Positions 38,001 through 51,139 of a stretch of 64,000 bases of DNA are shown piece by piece. The stretch comes from Temnothorax longispinosus (Eukaryota; Arthropoda; Insecta; Hymenoptera; Formicidae): positions 1,302,001 to 1,366,000 of the forward strand of contig NC_092358.1 in assembly GCF_030848805.1 (NCBI RefSeq), given 5' to 3'. A program made the translations under genes and the position numbers. The first letter of the stretch is position 1, and each line of letters begins with the position of its first letter. The notes beneath the pieces are model-generated. The model worked only from the letters and a program-made list of their open reading frames with translations, did not search any database and was not told where the DNA came from.

Positions 38001-41000
38001 CACCATGTATCAGCCTCCGATCTTCAATCCCTTCTCCGTTTCTATCTTCTTCTTCATCGCGCTACGACCGGTTTTGCGGCCATCATCCACGTTGCCATAA
38101 TAAACTTCACGAAAGATTCCGAGTATCGATCGTGATAGAGGATATCGAACGGAAGTATTAAATCTACAGTGTTCCTCGATCTTTCCCTTTCATCTTTACG
38201 TCGCACGCGTACGCGTTATCTCCTCGTGCTTATATCACTTATTCTTGCATCGAGCATCGCTATTGACAATCGGCTTCGTCGTTCGATGCCACAAAGTGTA
38301 AAATTAAACAGAAAAAATTTTTGACTATTTTTAAAATTTCTTAATTTTGTGTAATAAAAATTTATCCAGAGAGGGACAGGTGATTCGCGAACCATCAAAT
38401 GCAGATGACAAGACGTGAGCTAGTTTCTTTATCGACATGTAACTTTCATCGTTCTTAAATCTCGCCCTTCTCTTTAACAGCCTTCCAAAACCAGTTTTCT
38501 TATCGCGAATATATAAATTTCGTCAGCGAAAGCGTGGAAATATCGCCCGCAATCATATCTTTTTGAGTTTCTGCTGATGCCCGCTGTATTTCAGCGATCG
38601 CTTTTCCTTATCGTTATTTTATCGTTCGTCCTTGCGGATCTTTACCGATTTTTCGGAATAACCGTGCCGTCCCGCGAACCGGTTATTATGCACCCCCTTG
38701 GTATCAGTCGCGAGCGCACGATGAGCCATCAATCACCAATGCAGTGCGGGGGTATTATATCGACGTTCCGGATCGTCGACGCAGATTATTCTACATAAAT
38801 CTGCCTTGCGTGCGAATTACGAGGCAGGAGCGTAAAATTATGCGTCGAAATTATGATTTCGTCGAATACAATTAACTACGTGGGCGGGTCATCGTTATCA
38901 GGCGCGATTTATGTGGGCTCTTTTTATATGTCAACAGATATATATGCCATATGTCTCGGTTAATATCACCAAATTACAGATGTGAAATTTTTCGCGATAA
39001 CATACATCTTTCCCCTGTCATTCATTTTGCGTATGAATACGGTCTTCCATCGATCGGAAAAAGATTGCAAAATTGGTAGAAATCGTAATCCGATATCATC
39101 GAAATCGTTTTGGTTTTTGTGCACTCAGATCCGCCGCTTCTCGAGTTTCATCTGTCATCGATTTCTCGTGGCCACGCGTATTTATCCGAGAATGCATCCG
39201 AGAGATAGGGCTTCCTTCGGTTTCGAGGAAAATATCTGTTCCCTCCGTGTCGGGTCGTGTCAAAACATCCGCGCGACGGCCGTTAGGTCCGTCGCCGCGA
39301 GAGATTTTCATTCTCGAAGGTACCTATACATGGAGAACGCATTTCCCCGTCCCGAAAATGCCTCCATCCGGTACGATCGGACACGTCTAGATCAACGATA
39401 ACGCCTAAGTAATTCTGATGGCCGGTAATTTGTCGTGAGACCAGCATCACGACCGCGCCGGCCGTTATCAAATTCCTTATCGCCGTTGGATCTGATACCG
39501 ACCGGATTCATCGTGTGTTAACGCGATTGAGATTATTAATAATAAAAAACGAAAGCAGTTGAGATTATTAATAATAAAAATAATCGAATCACGAGTGCCG
39601 GCCGACGACGGCGCAGCGCGGCGTTCCATATATCCGGTCTGCGTGGCTCGCTTTCCACTTTCCACGAAGATCAAGCTCGCGAAGATCGCGCGCTGTAGCG
39701 TAGGCTCGTGCGCAAAAATTTACGCGCGCGAGATCACGGCCGGTCACGTTAACCGATATCATTCCCCGTTGACGATCGGGATCATCGCCGGCGATTAAAC
39801 GAAGACCTTGCCACCGAGCGTATGCACACAATCAATCGGCCATTTTATCGGAAACATATTTTATCGATTGCGCGACAAACGAGATGTTAATAGAGAGGAT
39901 GACGGCTCCGCTCGCGCGCGAGAAGGGACGCGTAAAGGGATAAAGGAACCAGATTACATCGACAGAATAATTGACATACTTTGTTGAAAACAAATTTTTT
40001 AAGCTTGCCGGCCATGTACGAACGTTCGACGTTCTTTGCCGAGGGGTCTCGAGAGTCACTTCTTCTAAAAACCGTCCATATTTTTCGTGGTACGGATTCT
40101 ATGGATGAAGGTTTGCCCAGTCTGGAATTTCGCGATGAGGAATTACGGGACGGTTTTTCCTTGATGTCCGCAGGTCCATTATTCGTATCGTCCTAATTCG
40201 AAGCGCGTCATCGGGGCCTCCGGAATGTCCGATGGCATGCGCCGTTCCCCTTTTTCCTCATCTCTCTTGTTCCTACTTCTCCTTTACTTTTTCGTCTCGC
40301 TCTTTACCCCACCGTGTCCTGTTTTAGGTCCCAGTAATTAATTTAACTTCTTGTCACGGCGATAGTGGCCGCTAATGGTTTTCTTGTATCCTGCGTGAAA
40401 CTCTCTAAGTCGTCTCGCCTTTGAATGCCAGTACCGAATGTCGCGATATCTATCATCAATGGAGAGTTCAGGAGATTTCAACCGGAAATTTCACGCATTT
40501 CATGCATTTATAATTAATTAATAAGTAATTTATGTTTTTCTTACGTATAAAAATTCTATACAAATTTTAAAGATTTAAAGATCTTATCGCTTATTGATCT
40601 TTTAAAAAGATTAAGAAATATTGTTGATAACTAATTAATGAATAATTTCAACTTTTATTTTTTCTTTATACTGAACATAATATTCCTATAAACATTTTGA
40701 AAAAGGGCAAGGTCTCGGAATATATAATCATGGCGATTATCGAGCGCATTATTAAACCGCAAGGAAAGAGATAGTACGATAGGATTTTGGTAAAGCCAGC
40801 TCTAAGAGCCAAAATACCAAAATGCCAGTTAAAAATATCGGCATTTCGTGACGAGGGGAGAGAAAAGAGGCCTTCGTTTTCACGGAGAGAGAGATGGACC
40901 AAAGAGGCGGCTGGTAAATAGCTGCGTGTGCAGCGTCCGTTCTGGCCGCCGCGAGGCGTTAACGAGGCGGGCAAACACGAAGAAGAGGACTAGGAGGAGA

Positions 41001-44000
41001 AGATGGAAGAGGTGCCGGACGAAACGAAGCGGGAAGAGAGAGGGAGAGAAAGCCGAGAGGTAGGAGAAAGGGAGAGGAGCCGGGTAAGGCACGAAGACGC
41101 CTTTTCAAGGTGAGGTGTAAACTCTGCCGCCCTTCGGCTGCCTCCTCTATCGGCCGCCTCTTCGTGCAACCACCAACACAAAGCACTTCTTTCCATCTTA
41201 TTAAGACCCCCGACCCTACCGGCACACAACAACCGGACTCTCTCACGATTCTCTCTTTCTTCCTCTTTCTTTCATTCTTTCGCCTTCTCTTCGACATATT
41301 CCTTCTCCCCATTCTCTCTGTGTTCTTATCCACGAGATTTCTTCCTCTCTACGAGTCTTTGAGCTTACGCGCTCGCCGACATCGCGCGCCTATCGAAACG
41401 GAAATATCTTACGCTAGATTATCCAATTCTCCAGTGCGGAGAGTAAATGAAGAAGAAAATTGAAAGAGATTTCAACAGCAAAAAAGTCGCAATTAGACGA
41501 TACAATTTTTTATTTATTAACCGATAAACTGATGAGATTCATTATTACTGGATCTGATAAATTTTTATTTGCGAAAATATTTGTTCTTTTGATTCCTGTG
41601 ACAACTCGCAAGTTTGATTTCTCTATCGCCTTGGATGTCGTACGATGCGATTGGCAATAATGATAATTTATTAACGAGGGCAACTCAAGTCTTGTACGAA
41701 CGCGCCTTCCTCTTGTTTCTACGTTGTTATTTTAAAAGTACTAATTGCTTTGGTAGCGCGGGTATAGCGCCTGATTGCGCGGCGTGTATTCGAAATACGA
41801 ACTCGCTCGATTGGATATCGTGCGGAAACAGCGGCGAAGAGAGCAACAAAACGCGAGCGGAGGCGAGCAAGCGAACGAGCGAGCGAGCAATTGCAGGAGG
41901 CGGCGAGCAGCACCTTGTTTATTTTAATCGGGGCTCAACGTGCCTGCGAGATTGTTTCGTCTCGCGGCACCACGATGTTTAGCTCGCCGTTTAATCGCCG
42001 TTAACGAGCGGTTATCGTTCACCAACTGGAAACACGGCGATGCTAACGAGGCGATCGGCCGGAAGCACGAGCCCTTTCGCGTTCACTTGCCTCTTCGCTC
42101 TTCTTCTTCTTCTTCTTCTTCTTCGTCTTCTTCGTCTTCTTCTTCGTCTTGCTCTTCTTCGTGATGTTCTCGTGCTATCCGAAGAAGGACGACTCTTTAC
42201 CTTGACAACGTGTACGCTACGTAATAATAACTAATTTTTCCTTCCCCTCGATAACTAAGGAAGTCGGCGAAACGAATTACCAATGTCACACATACATTTT
42301 TTTATACTCGAACAAATATGAAATATAAGAAATAGGTTGTACAACTTTCTTTTTGATAGATAAAATCCTTATTTTTGAGAAATCACGTTGGTGGTCTCCA
42401 ACGTCGAGAAATGTGAAGCGAACGAATGCGAAATATTATAGAATTCCATGCTAACCTCCAGTTTCGAGTCATTCTGCTATTCAAACACAGAACTGTCATG
42501 TGTCTGGACAAATGTAATCCCCTGTTTCGCTTGTCGGAAACCTCATCGAACTAACATCGTCAATCGTTAAACAATGTTTGCTGTGAAGAGGTGGAAAATC
42601 TTTTGACGTGCCCAACCGTCACGCTCTCTTTCTCCAGGTGTTCTCCGGTTCTCCAGTCTCTTCGGAAAAAAGGAAAAGAGAGACTATTTTTCTTTTCCCG
42701 CAATGTAGAAACGTAGAATTTCATTCATCTCAAAAGCAGTCAAATTTTACTTTACGGCGCGACTAATCTGGCTGGCCAAATATTTAGAGCGACATGACGA
42801 GGGAAGGGTTCCTCTTGTTGTATTAGTACCTGTCACACGGTAGTTAATCCTTAAAATCTTCCCGTTGGGTTTTGTACCGTGGAAAATCGCGAATTAGAAA
42901 ATCGCGGCTTAGCTTTGCTAACGGACTCCCCGCGGACAAAAATAAAAACTTGTCAATAAATTTTTCTCCGATATTCAGTTTCCATTCGAAATCTATGAAT
43001 TTCCATTCGTTTCGCTCTTTTTCTGAGAGTCTTTTCATTGTTGCCGTCGCGAAATGTCTCGCACGCTAGATATATATGTATTTTTTTGGCTCTGCGTTAT
43101 ATCTTTATCCATTTCACAACGTTCGTTTGAGTTCCGTTTGAGAATGGCCGAACGCCATCCCTGACAGAGGGTATTAGCGGCGTAAAATACAGCCTAGTCG
43201 TCCAGCGGCTCGTTACATTAACGACTCTTCGCGAATCACACACACATCCTACTCGTGTTTACGGAAGCGTCAGTCGCGGTCCAATAAATAACAAGATTAT
43301 TGCGCGGCATGTCGAACAAAAAGCAGCCACAATCTGTAGATAATGCACGTTTAATTTACGGTGTTTTTGATTCGGCTGATGCCAGCGGGGTAAGTTAAGC
43401 GGATGTTTACGACCTGGCGGAACGTTCAACGAGAGTTATCGGCTCTCTGAAATCTGAATTTGATCTGGTTACCAAAATCTCCGCGCTCTTTGGTGATTAA
43501 TCGAGACTGGATTTGTCGCGATTATGACTCGATTAATGTAGTCGGATCCCCGAGAGACTGTGTAGCCCCCAAAAGGACTTGGCCAGAAGGATTGGAGCGA
43601 CCAGCACTGTTATACACATCGCGATAGCGTTATGATCGTCATAAGATTTTACAACAGTCATAACAGGTCCGATCTTTTATTGTTGTTCGGACATCCTAGC
43701 GAAATCCGTCCCCCCTCGCCGCTTCGTCGATCTCCGGTCTCTGTAAATTTTGCTCAGTTAATCAGAACCTGCTTTGTGAGGGCATGGCGCATGTTTCACG
43801 AATAAATTATTGTGATTATTAATGCGTGTAATCAATCAAATGTACACTATTTAAAAAATCAAACTTTTACCTCGTAAAGTTTTATAGAGAGCATTCACGA
43901 AATCCGAACATCATCGTTCCGAAGGTGACCGACGACGACGACATTCTGTGTCGCGGACAAGGAGATATCCTGTTCGCCAGGATCGTTTTTCTTTTATTTA

Positions 44001-47000
44001 CACATACGTCACAATAGTCGCCTGGCAGGCGTGATAAATTCTGGTAATAGTCGGCCATCAATCTGGCGGGAATTACGTGCACCGCACGTTCCCTATCACA
44101 ATGGGCCCACACCGGGCTAGTACGGGACTCAACGTTCTACAGGGGGCCCTATTAATAAACCAACGTATTAACAAAGGATACATCCACTTGTTATTTAAAC
44201 TGTCGGACGTCTGCCGTGGCGCTCCCCTTCCTCGATCAGACTTGATCGATCGTCATCGATTCTCATAGATTCAGCTATGATAATTATGGCGTCGACCTGA
44301 TACCCGAATCGAGAAAGAGATATCCGCGTGACAAAGATCATTGCACCCGGAATTAAATTTCAATTTTTCAAAATGGAGGGTCCGTGCGCATACGAGAGTC
44401 ACGGGTCACGGGAGAGAATATGTGTCAATAGCTGGAATTTTTACTCTTTCACCAACCAACGCGTTCGACTTCTTTCCGATCATACTACGTACCAGGTGTC
44501 GCGGTCAATTAAGTCAGCGGGTACAGAATCATTTCTCGAATGTTCTCTCTTTCTCGCATCGATGTCCCCGTGATACGGGGAGATGTTTTCTCGGTCAAGT
44601 GTCGTCGGTGAATAGCGATCCGTGAATGCTTATCGCATGAATGGGCCTCCCCTCGACATTCGGAAGCGACGGAATTCGCGTCGATCTTCGCGCCTCATCC
44701 CCGTTCCGTTCTCCCCTCTTCTCCACCTCCCCTCCCTTCCTGTTCCGACTCTCCTTGATCCTCTCCATGAATCTCCTGGGATGTAGATGGTGAGCCGAGA
44801 TAAGGGGGCTACTTAAACTTAACCCTTGCACGAGCTCGTGCTCTCCAAGAGCAGGACGACCGGTGAGACCGGAGGCCACACACCAAGAAAGACTAATAGC
44901 CGAGAAGATAACGCTCTTAAACACTTTGCCAGGCCAATGCTTCTTCTCTCCTGTTGCAACCTGCTCTCCCGCCTCCCCTTCTGCCTCAACGAACGAGCTA
45001 CCACTCGACACCGATAACGCTGCCGAACATTTAACCAGAGGCAGCGAACGACGGGAGCTTCTACAACCGGAGCGTCTCCTCGCGAAAAATCTGCGTGACC
45101 GCGTTTACGTAACTTTGCAGCGGAAGGAGTCAATTTATTTTTCACAGGAGGAACTAGCGACGCTTTAAAGAAGTTACGTTTACCTCTCGAGGTCATCTCT
45201 GAACTCGTATTCTTAAGGAATTAAGATTACATATTACAAAGCTGTTTCTTCGAAACTAGTTTCCTTCCTTTTTTTTTTTTTTTAAAGCTGAACGGTACTT
45301 GTATACGCCAACGCGATCGCTGTGAAGTGTCCCCGGTGTATCGTCAATGAGCTCCGTTCTCGCCTACAGCACGGGATAACGGCTCGATTATTGCTTTACG
45401 GTACGCCGAGATAAGACGCAGCAACGAGTTTATTGCTCCGTCGTACGTACTTGTAAATATCGCTAACGACCTCGCGTACACGCCACCTCTGAATGTTAAT
45501 CTTAATTTCCCGTGACAAGACGCGCCGCTACCTGCTCCCGCTCGTGCACGCGTGAAAGATTGAATTAATACCGCTCGTATACACGCCGTGGAATCATAAC
45601 GAAGTAGCGCTTCCGAGTAATCTCGCCATCAGCAACGCGGCAGCCGAGGAGTTACTTAGATTGATCTTATCGATTACGCGTTTAATCGGTGCAACCGGCA
45701 TAATTTGCAATGCCGTGTTTAACGACGGAACATATCTCGCTACATAATTCCGAGACACGTTTGGCAGCCAACAAGCAATATATCTGAAACCGCTTGACAA
45801 TATTAACGCGCATTTGTACACCGTTAATATATCCGAGATTTTTATCGAGATGATATAATTCGTTTCAATTTACATTAGTTTTCTTCCTCTGTGTACAGAC
45901 GATGCACCGCATTCTCCATACATTGTGCTGGTAGTAATTGTTTATCTTTTAATATTAAATATATCCTTTTAATTCGAATTAAGATTTGACTATAAAGCAA
46001 TCGAATTGATATTAAAAATATCGTTATCTACTGATAAACGAAATATTTCAGTTATCATCGTTAAATGACTTTGCAGTTACGTTTGTAAAATTTTTGTTAA
46101 CGAGAATATCTGATCTAAGAGTTCATCTATATATAAATGTAACAAATTTATTTTTTAAGATACGTTTTGAGAATATGTGAACTTATATCTGTTTTACTGC
46201 ATTTCTTTCATGTTACGATCTAATGAAATAACAGTAATACACGTAATAATAAATCCGAGATCCGCGGATCTTTAGATCTGAAGGGTGACAAAAAAGTAAT
46301 CATCGATCTAAGAATCGTTTTATTTGTGAAAGGGCCGACGTGTACAAACACAAAGGCAACAGGTGGTGAGTGACTTCGGGTTTAGGTTACCGGTTCGGCT
46401 ATTCAGTTTTATTCATGACTCGGGAGAGAATCGCGTATACAAATCTACTATCCGTGGGCTACTCGACCCCTCGAATTCTTTTCCTTCCGTCGACCTTCGA
46501 GGCTCCCGGTTAGGTTGGTGCGTCCTGCGGTAATGCGTTCACAATGGATTTAACGATCCCCTTACTTGTCGGGCGCGACTTCACGTCCCGCGGGGCACGG
46601 ATATCGGATTATCGTTCACAAGTAGCGCAATTACACACGCAATTGTTTAACTAGAAGTTATTAAACTCCATTATCTTGCACCGAGATAGGATATCGATAG
46701 CTTCCCGTCGAGTTATCGTACAACTGCGCGCCAACTTGAACTAAATCAAACAGAACCAAGTACCGTAAAATCGTAATCTTGTTATCATTTCCTCTCCATT
46801 TCTTTTAATTACCATGATAATATAGCAATATTTTTTGGTCAGATACATACATGTCTCACAATCAGGGTAAGCATTTCGAAAATCATAAAATGGCAAATGT
46901 TATATAAATTATTATCTGGCCGGGAATTTGGAGAACGGCGCCAACTGCGCGCCTAGATTTAATCGATAATCGCAGGGAGTGAGATAACCGATACGTGACG

Positions 47001-50000
47001 GAATGCAAAATAAGAGGGCGATTCAGGCCAATCGTTATCTGCGCTCGATGGCGCCGTCTGTCAATAAACGTCAACGACGTAAACTTGCCGTGCAGGTACT
47101 TTTTGATATGTACAATCTATTGCACACTATAAAATATCCTCGATTTAAAAGACTAAAAATATCTTGGTGTAAACAGATTTTGCATTTCTTTTTTACTGAT
47201 GAGATTATATTTTTTTAAATAGATTGATCCCCAAAACTGAAAATTTTCGAGAAAATACAGACATGTGATAAAGTTGTGAGAATAAAAAAATTAGAATGTC
47301 AATGAAAGAAAGAAAAAGAGAAAATATAATCTTGCCGGTAAACTAACTGTAAGAATGAAATATGTTCTATTAATAGAAATTAGTGAAAAATTCAATGAAT
47401 AAACATTCACAGGAGCAATTTGCATGTGGCCAAGCGACGATTGCAATAAGTGAGTGATTTATAGTTATCACCGTTTAGAATGTAGATTAAGCCTACGATT
47501 AGAGCAAACGGCTCGTTGCTCTACGCACGTATTTACACGCGGATGCCTAATTGCGAATACGAATATTTTTCTTCAAGCGCCACTTTGCATGTAGCCGCGA
47601 TGTACATGGCATGGTCGTCACAATTGTGTTTGAATGATGGGGTATTTATAAATCAAATTTCTAAATAGCGTAATAAACGCGATTTACTCTTGTCTCTCAT
47701 ACTAATTGTATGCAGATACGTAGTAAGCGGATCCGGCGAAAATAACACGCCGAGACTAAAGATCAGTACGGTCCAAAGGTCAATTAGCACTAATTAGCGC
47801 GGCTGCTACGACTGATTGATTTAGTGGACGTGCCGTGAACATTTCTTCGTCTCTCGCAATCTCTCCGTGCTTCTTTTTAGGTCTTGCGTCCAACTTCTTT
47901 TTCTCAGGTTATACTTTTGCGTTTCTTAAAAAGATGAAATAATTCAAGTCAAGATAACAATATTTTTTAAAAACAATTGCAAGTATCGACAAACTTTCGT
48001 TTTTTAAAATAATAATTTGTATGCTAACAATCTACCAACTAATCAATTTTTAAATATGGTTTTATAATTTAAAAAGATCATAACTAAAATGCATATGTAT
48101 TTTTATAATGTGTTCTTATCGACATACATTTCAGTCAGAATTAAAAAGAAATTATTTAAATTTGTCCAATTCGAATACCTTTCTCCAGGTTGAGAATAAC
48201 GTTTTCAACCCTTTTAGTTCCTTCCTTCGGAACTGCTTGTCCCACGCTTGTCGATGTCGGACGAGAAAGCGCATTGAGATTGCCATGGATGATTCACAGA
48301 CAGGTGCTTTAGAAGTTCGTGCCGACGGCACGGAGTAATCACGCGAATGACAAGATAAATAATCGTCCGCCCACGTTGCAGATATTGTGTTGGCTAAAGC
48401 GCGTTGCATGTAAAGCCCGTGTGATGTGTGGAATCCCGCTCGAGGAAAATATTCATATATGTTTTATAAGGTATACATATATTTGCACTTTGCATACATT
48501 TGTGCAAACGAATCGCGAATCTTAGCTTCATGCAAACATTATACTGTGCACGATCGACAATTTTCTTCAACACAAATTGCATCCTGACAGAATGGTGTCG
48601 TGTACGTATGTGTGAAGAATAATCGGGATAAAAATCATTAATCTTTTATACCACGAATTCTGTAACTGTGTACATTCATTGACAATATATGTTACATGTC
48701 TTATCAAAAAATATGAAAGAGGAAGAAGATAAAAAACTGACGCAATCCAGATGCACGATGAAGCGATAGCAAATGCTTCTAGATAAATTTGCGAAGGTTC
48801 GGATAACATGTTGGAAACTATTATTAAACCGCGGGTAAGCTGTTTTGGAGATAGCTAGAGCACACAAACCGAAATTTTACGAATAGCATCGTTCGGTCAA
48901 ACACGCTGTATTTTTAATTCGCGATTTGATCAATGCAAGATACGAATGTTCCTCTTACGCAAAGCCAAGGCTTCATTCAACAATTCGCGGAAAATCTACT
49001 TTACGAAACTGTATTTTCGCGTTTTATTTGCACCATCAGCGAAGCGTTTCTGTGGAATTTGCTTTTTCAACCGACAAATTTAGAATGCCGGAATCTTTAA
49101 CTAATATCGAGAGTCATACAATAATAAGCAGAGATCGTTTTTACTCGCCGTCATTCATAGCGGCGATATTTCCGACGCAAGAAATACCCTGTTCTTTTTT
49201 TGGTTCTGCTACAGATCCCTTAACGTGACCTAACGTTATATATCCGACACCGTATTACGCATACACATCCGACACCGTATTACGTAATCTGCTATATTTA
49301 TAATATGATTGCACATGAAAAACTTTTTTATTTTCTGTCTAGACACGAAGAGTCCGTTTTTATTATAACAGCACCTACAAATCATGCTTTTTATTTTATC
49401 TAGAATGGTCCTTAATTTTAATGAAATGTACGTTCTATGTGATCAGTGTTTCGAGCGATTTCTCTTTGGTTTATATATCAAGCTTCTTTTTCTTTTAAAA
49501 AAGAAAATGGCGGAGGGATCGATGTAGCTTAAGATTAATAATAATTCGATTGCTTAGCAAATCAAACCACTACATATTCGCAACTGTAATTTAATTCTGA
49601 TTTATTATATTAACTAAATTCTTCTAAAAAAAGAGTTACGCCGCGTGCAGCTTCAACTTTGCGACTGCGCAACTGTGAAAGCACACCGGTTTAACGGGGC
49701 GAGACTTTTTGTTATGACTTCATCCCGACCACAAATCAAGGTGACTTATCACGCGCGGTAGAAATCACAGGCAAGAAGGCAGAGATAGGGAAAGAAAGGG
49801 AGGGAAGGAGGAAACTAGTCACGATTCCGCCTCGACAGACTCCTCCGTGCGGTCTGCCACGGTCTCCTTACGGCGCGCTCGACGAATTCGCCTTATAACC
49901 TGTGATTTACAATGGCATTTACGAGGAGTGTCGCTATATAAAGTTTCATAAACCCCCTCGCCTCCCCAACCACGTCGGCGAATTTTTCCGGAGGCGACGC

Positions 50001-51107
50001 GACATCCCTCGACTTGAGACGCGCCACGTGTGCAAACTTTCTTCAGACGTGCTAGCACGCTGTCGGTGATAACGATCTTTATCGTCGATAGGAAATAGAA
50101 CGTGCCAGATACACGTCGATGCGAATCGCCGTGAAATGTCCGCTACGTGAATGTCCTTATCGCCTAGATATCGCCGTCGAGATTAACCCATTCAAAGGAA
50201 CGCAACTGGATGGAGAGTTTCCGCCTCTATTTTCGTTCGGGCTAATCGAGCGACGTGACAAATTGACATTCGCCTATCTGATCCACATGGAAAGTCGATT
50301 CGTTAAATAAGCTTTGAGTATTCTAGGAGATAAGGTAAATCGTAAACAATCGTTGACCACTCAAGGGACACTCATCCCTTTCATTATGGTGATTGATAAG
50401 CATTTCATTCAAAACAATGCATGAAAGAATTACTGTCTCGTTTAGTAGGAAATTTATTGATCTTCCTTTGTATCAGCAGAGAGAAACGAGTTCTTTCTGC
50501 TGATAAACCGCATCTCTGATAGGGTTACGATAAAACGTTAGTGGATATTGCTACTTATTGTTAGCGCTAGCATTATCGACAAACGCGAACTTAAGCGGAG
50601 CGTGGGAAAGCCGTGTAATTTTCTGATTTAAGAGTACGCAAAACATGTGACACCTTTGTCACGTGTTATACGTGGATGTTGTGACGGCGATTAAAACCTC
50701 GTTAGGTCGGACGCGCACTAAGCATTCCTGCGGTCCGCACGCGAGATTTAAGGTCCATCTATAGGGTAGATCCCGGGGTTCTCGACGCGGCGGCGGCGAT
50801 GGCGGCGGCGAAGAGGAACGAGAAGAGAGATAGGATCAGGCTGCTACATCCTGCGGGATCGTAGCGGGCCCGGGCAGGGCCGGCCCTGCCGCGGTATCTA
50901 ATCTGGCCACTTTTGGAGCCGCGGGTAGCCGTGTTTTGGCCGGGGATCGTGTTAAGGGGATTTACATTCATTTCGATCCTAATAACCCGATCCCTCGGAT
51001 CCCGATTTGGAACACGATATCCGTCCTCTCTCGTATACATATACCTTGCCCTCTCTCTTCTACCTTCTCTTGCTTTTTCTTTTCCCCTCTCGCCTCTCAC
51101 TTATTTC

Positions 51108-51139
<32 letters not shown>

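Noticed and set aside
42040..42234. Leu/Ser-rich open frames over the CTT repeat
   Set aside because: They are translations of a microsatellite, without flanking coding signal.
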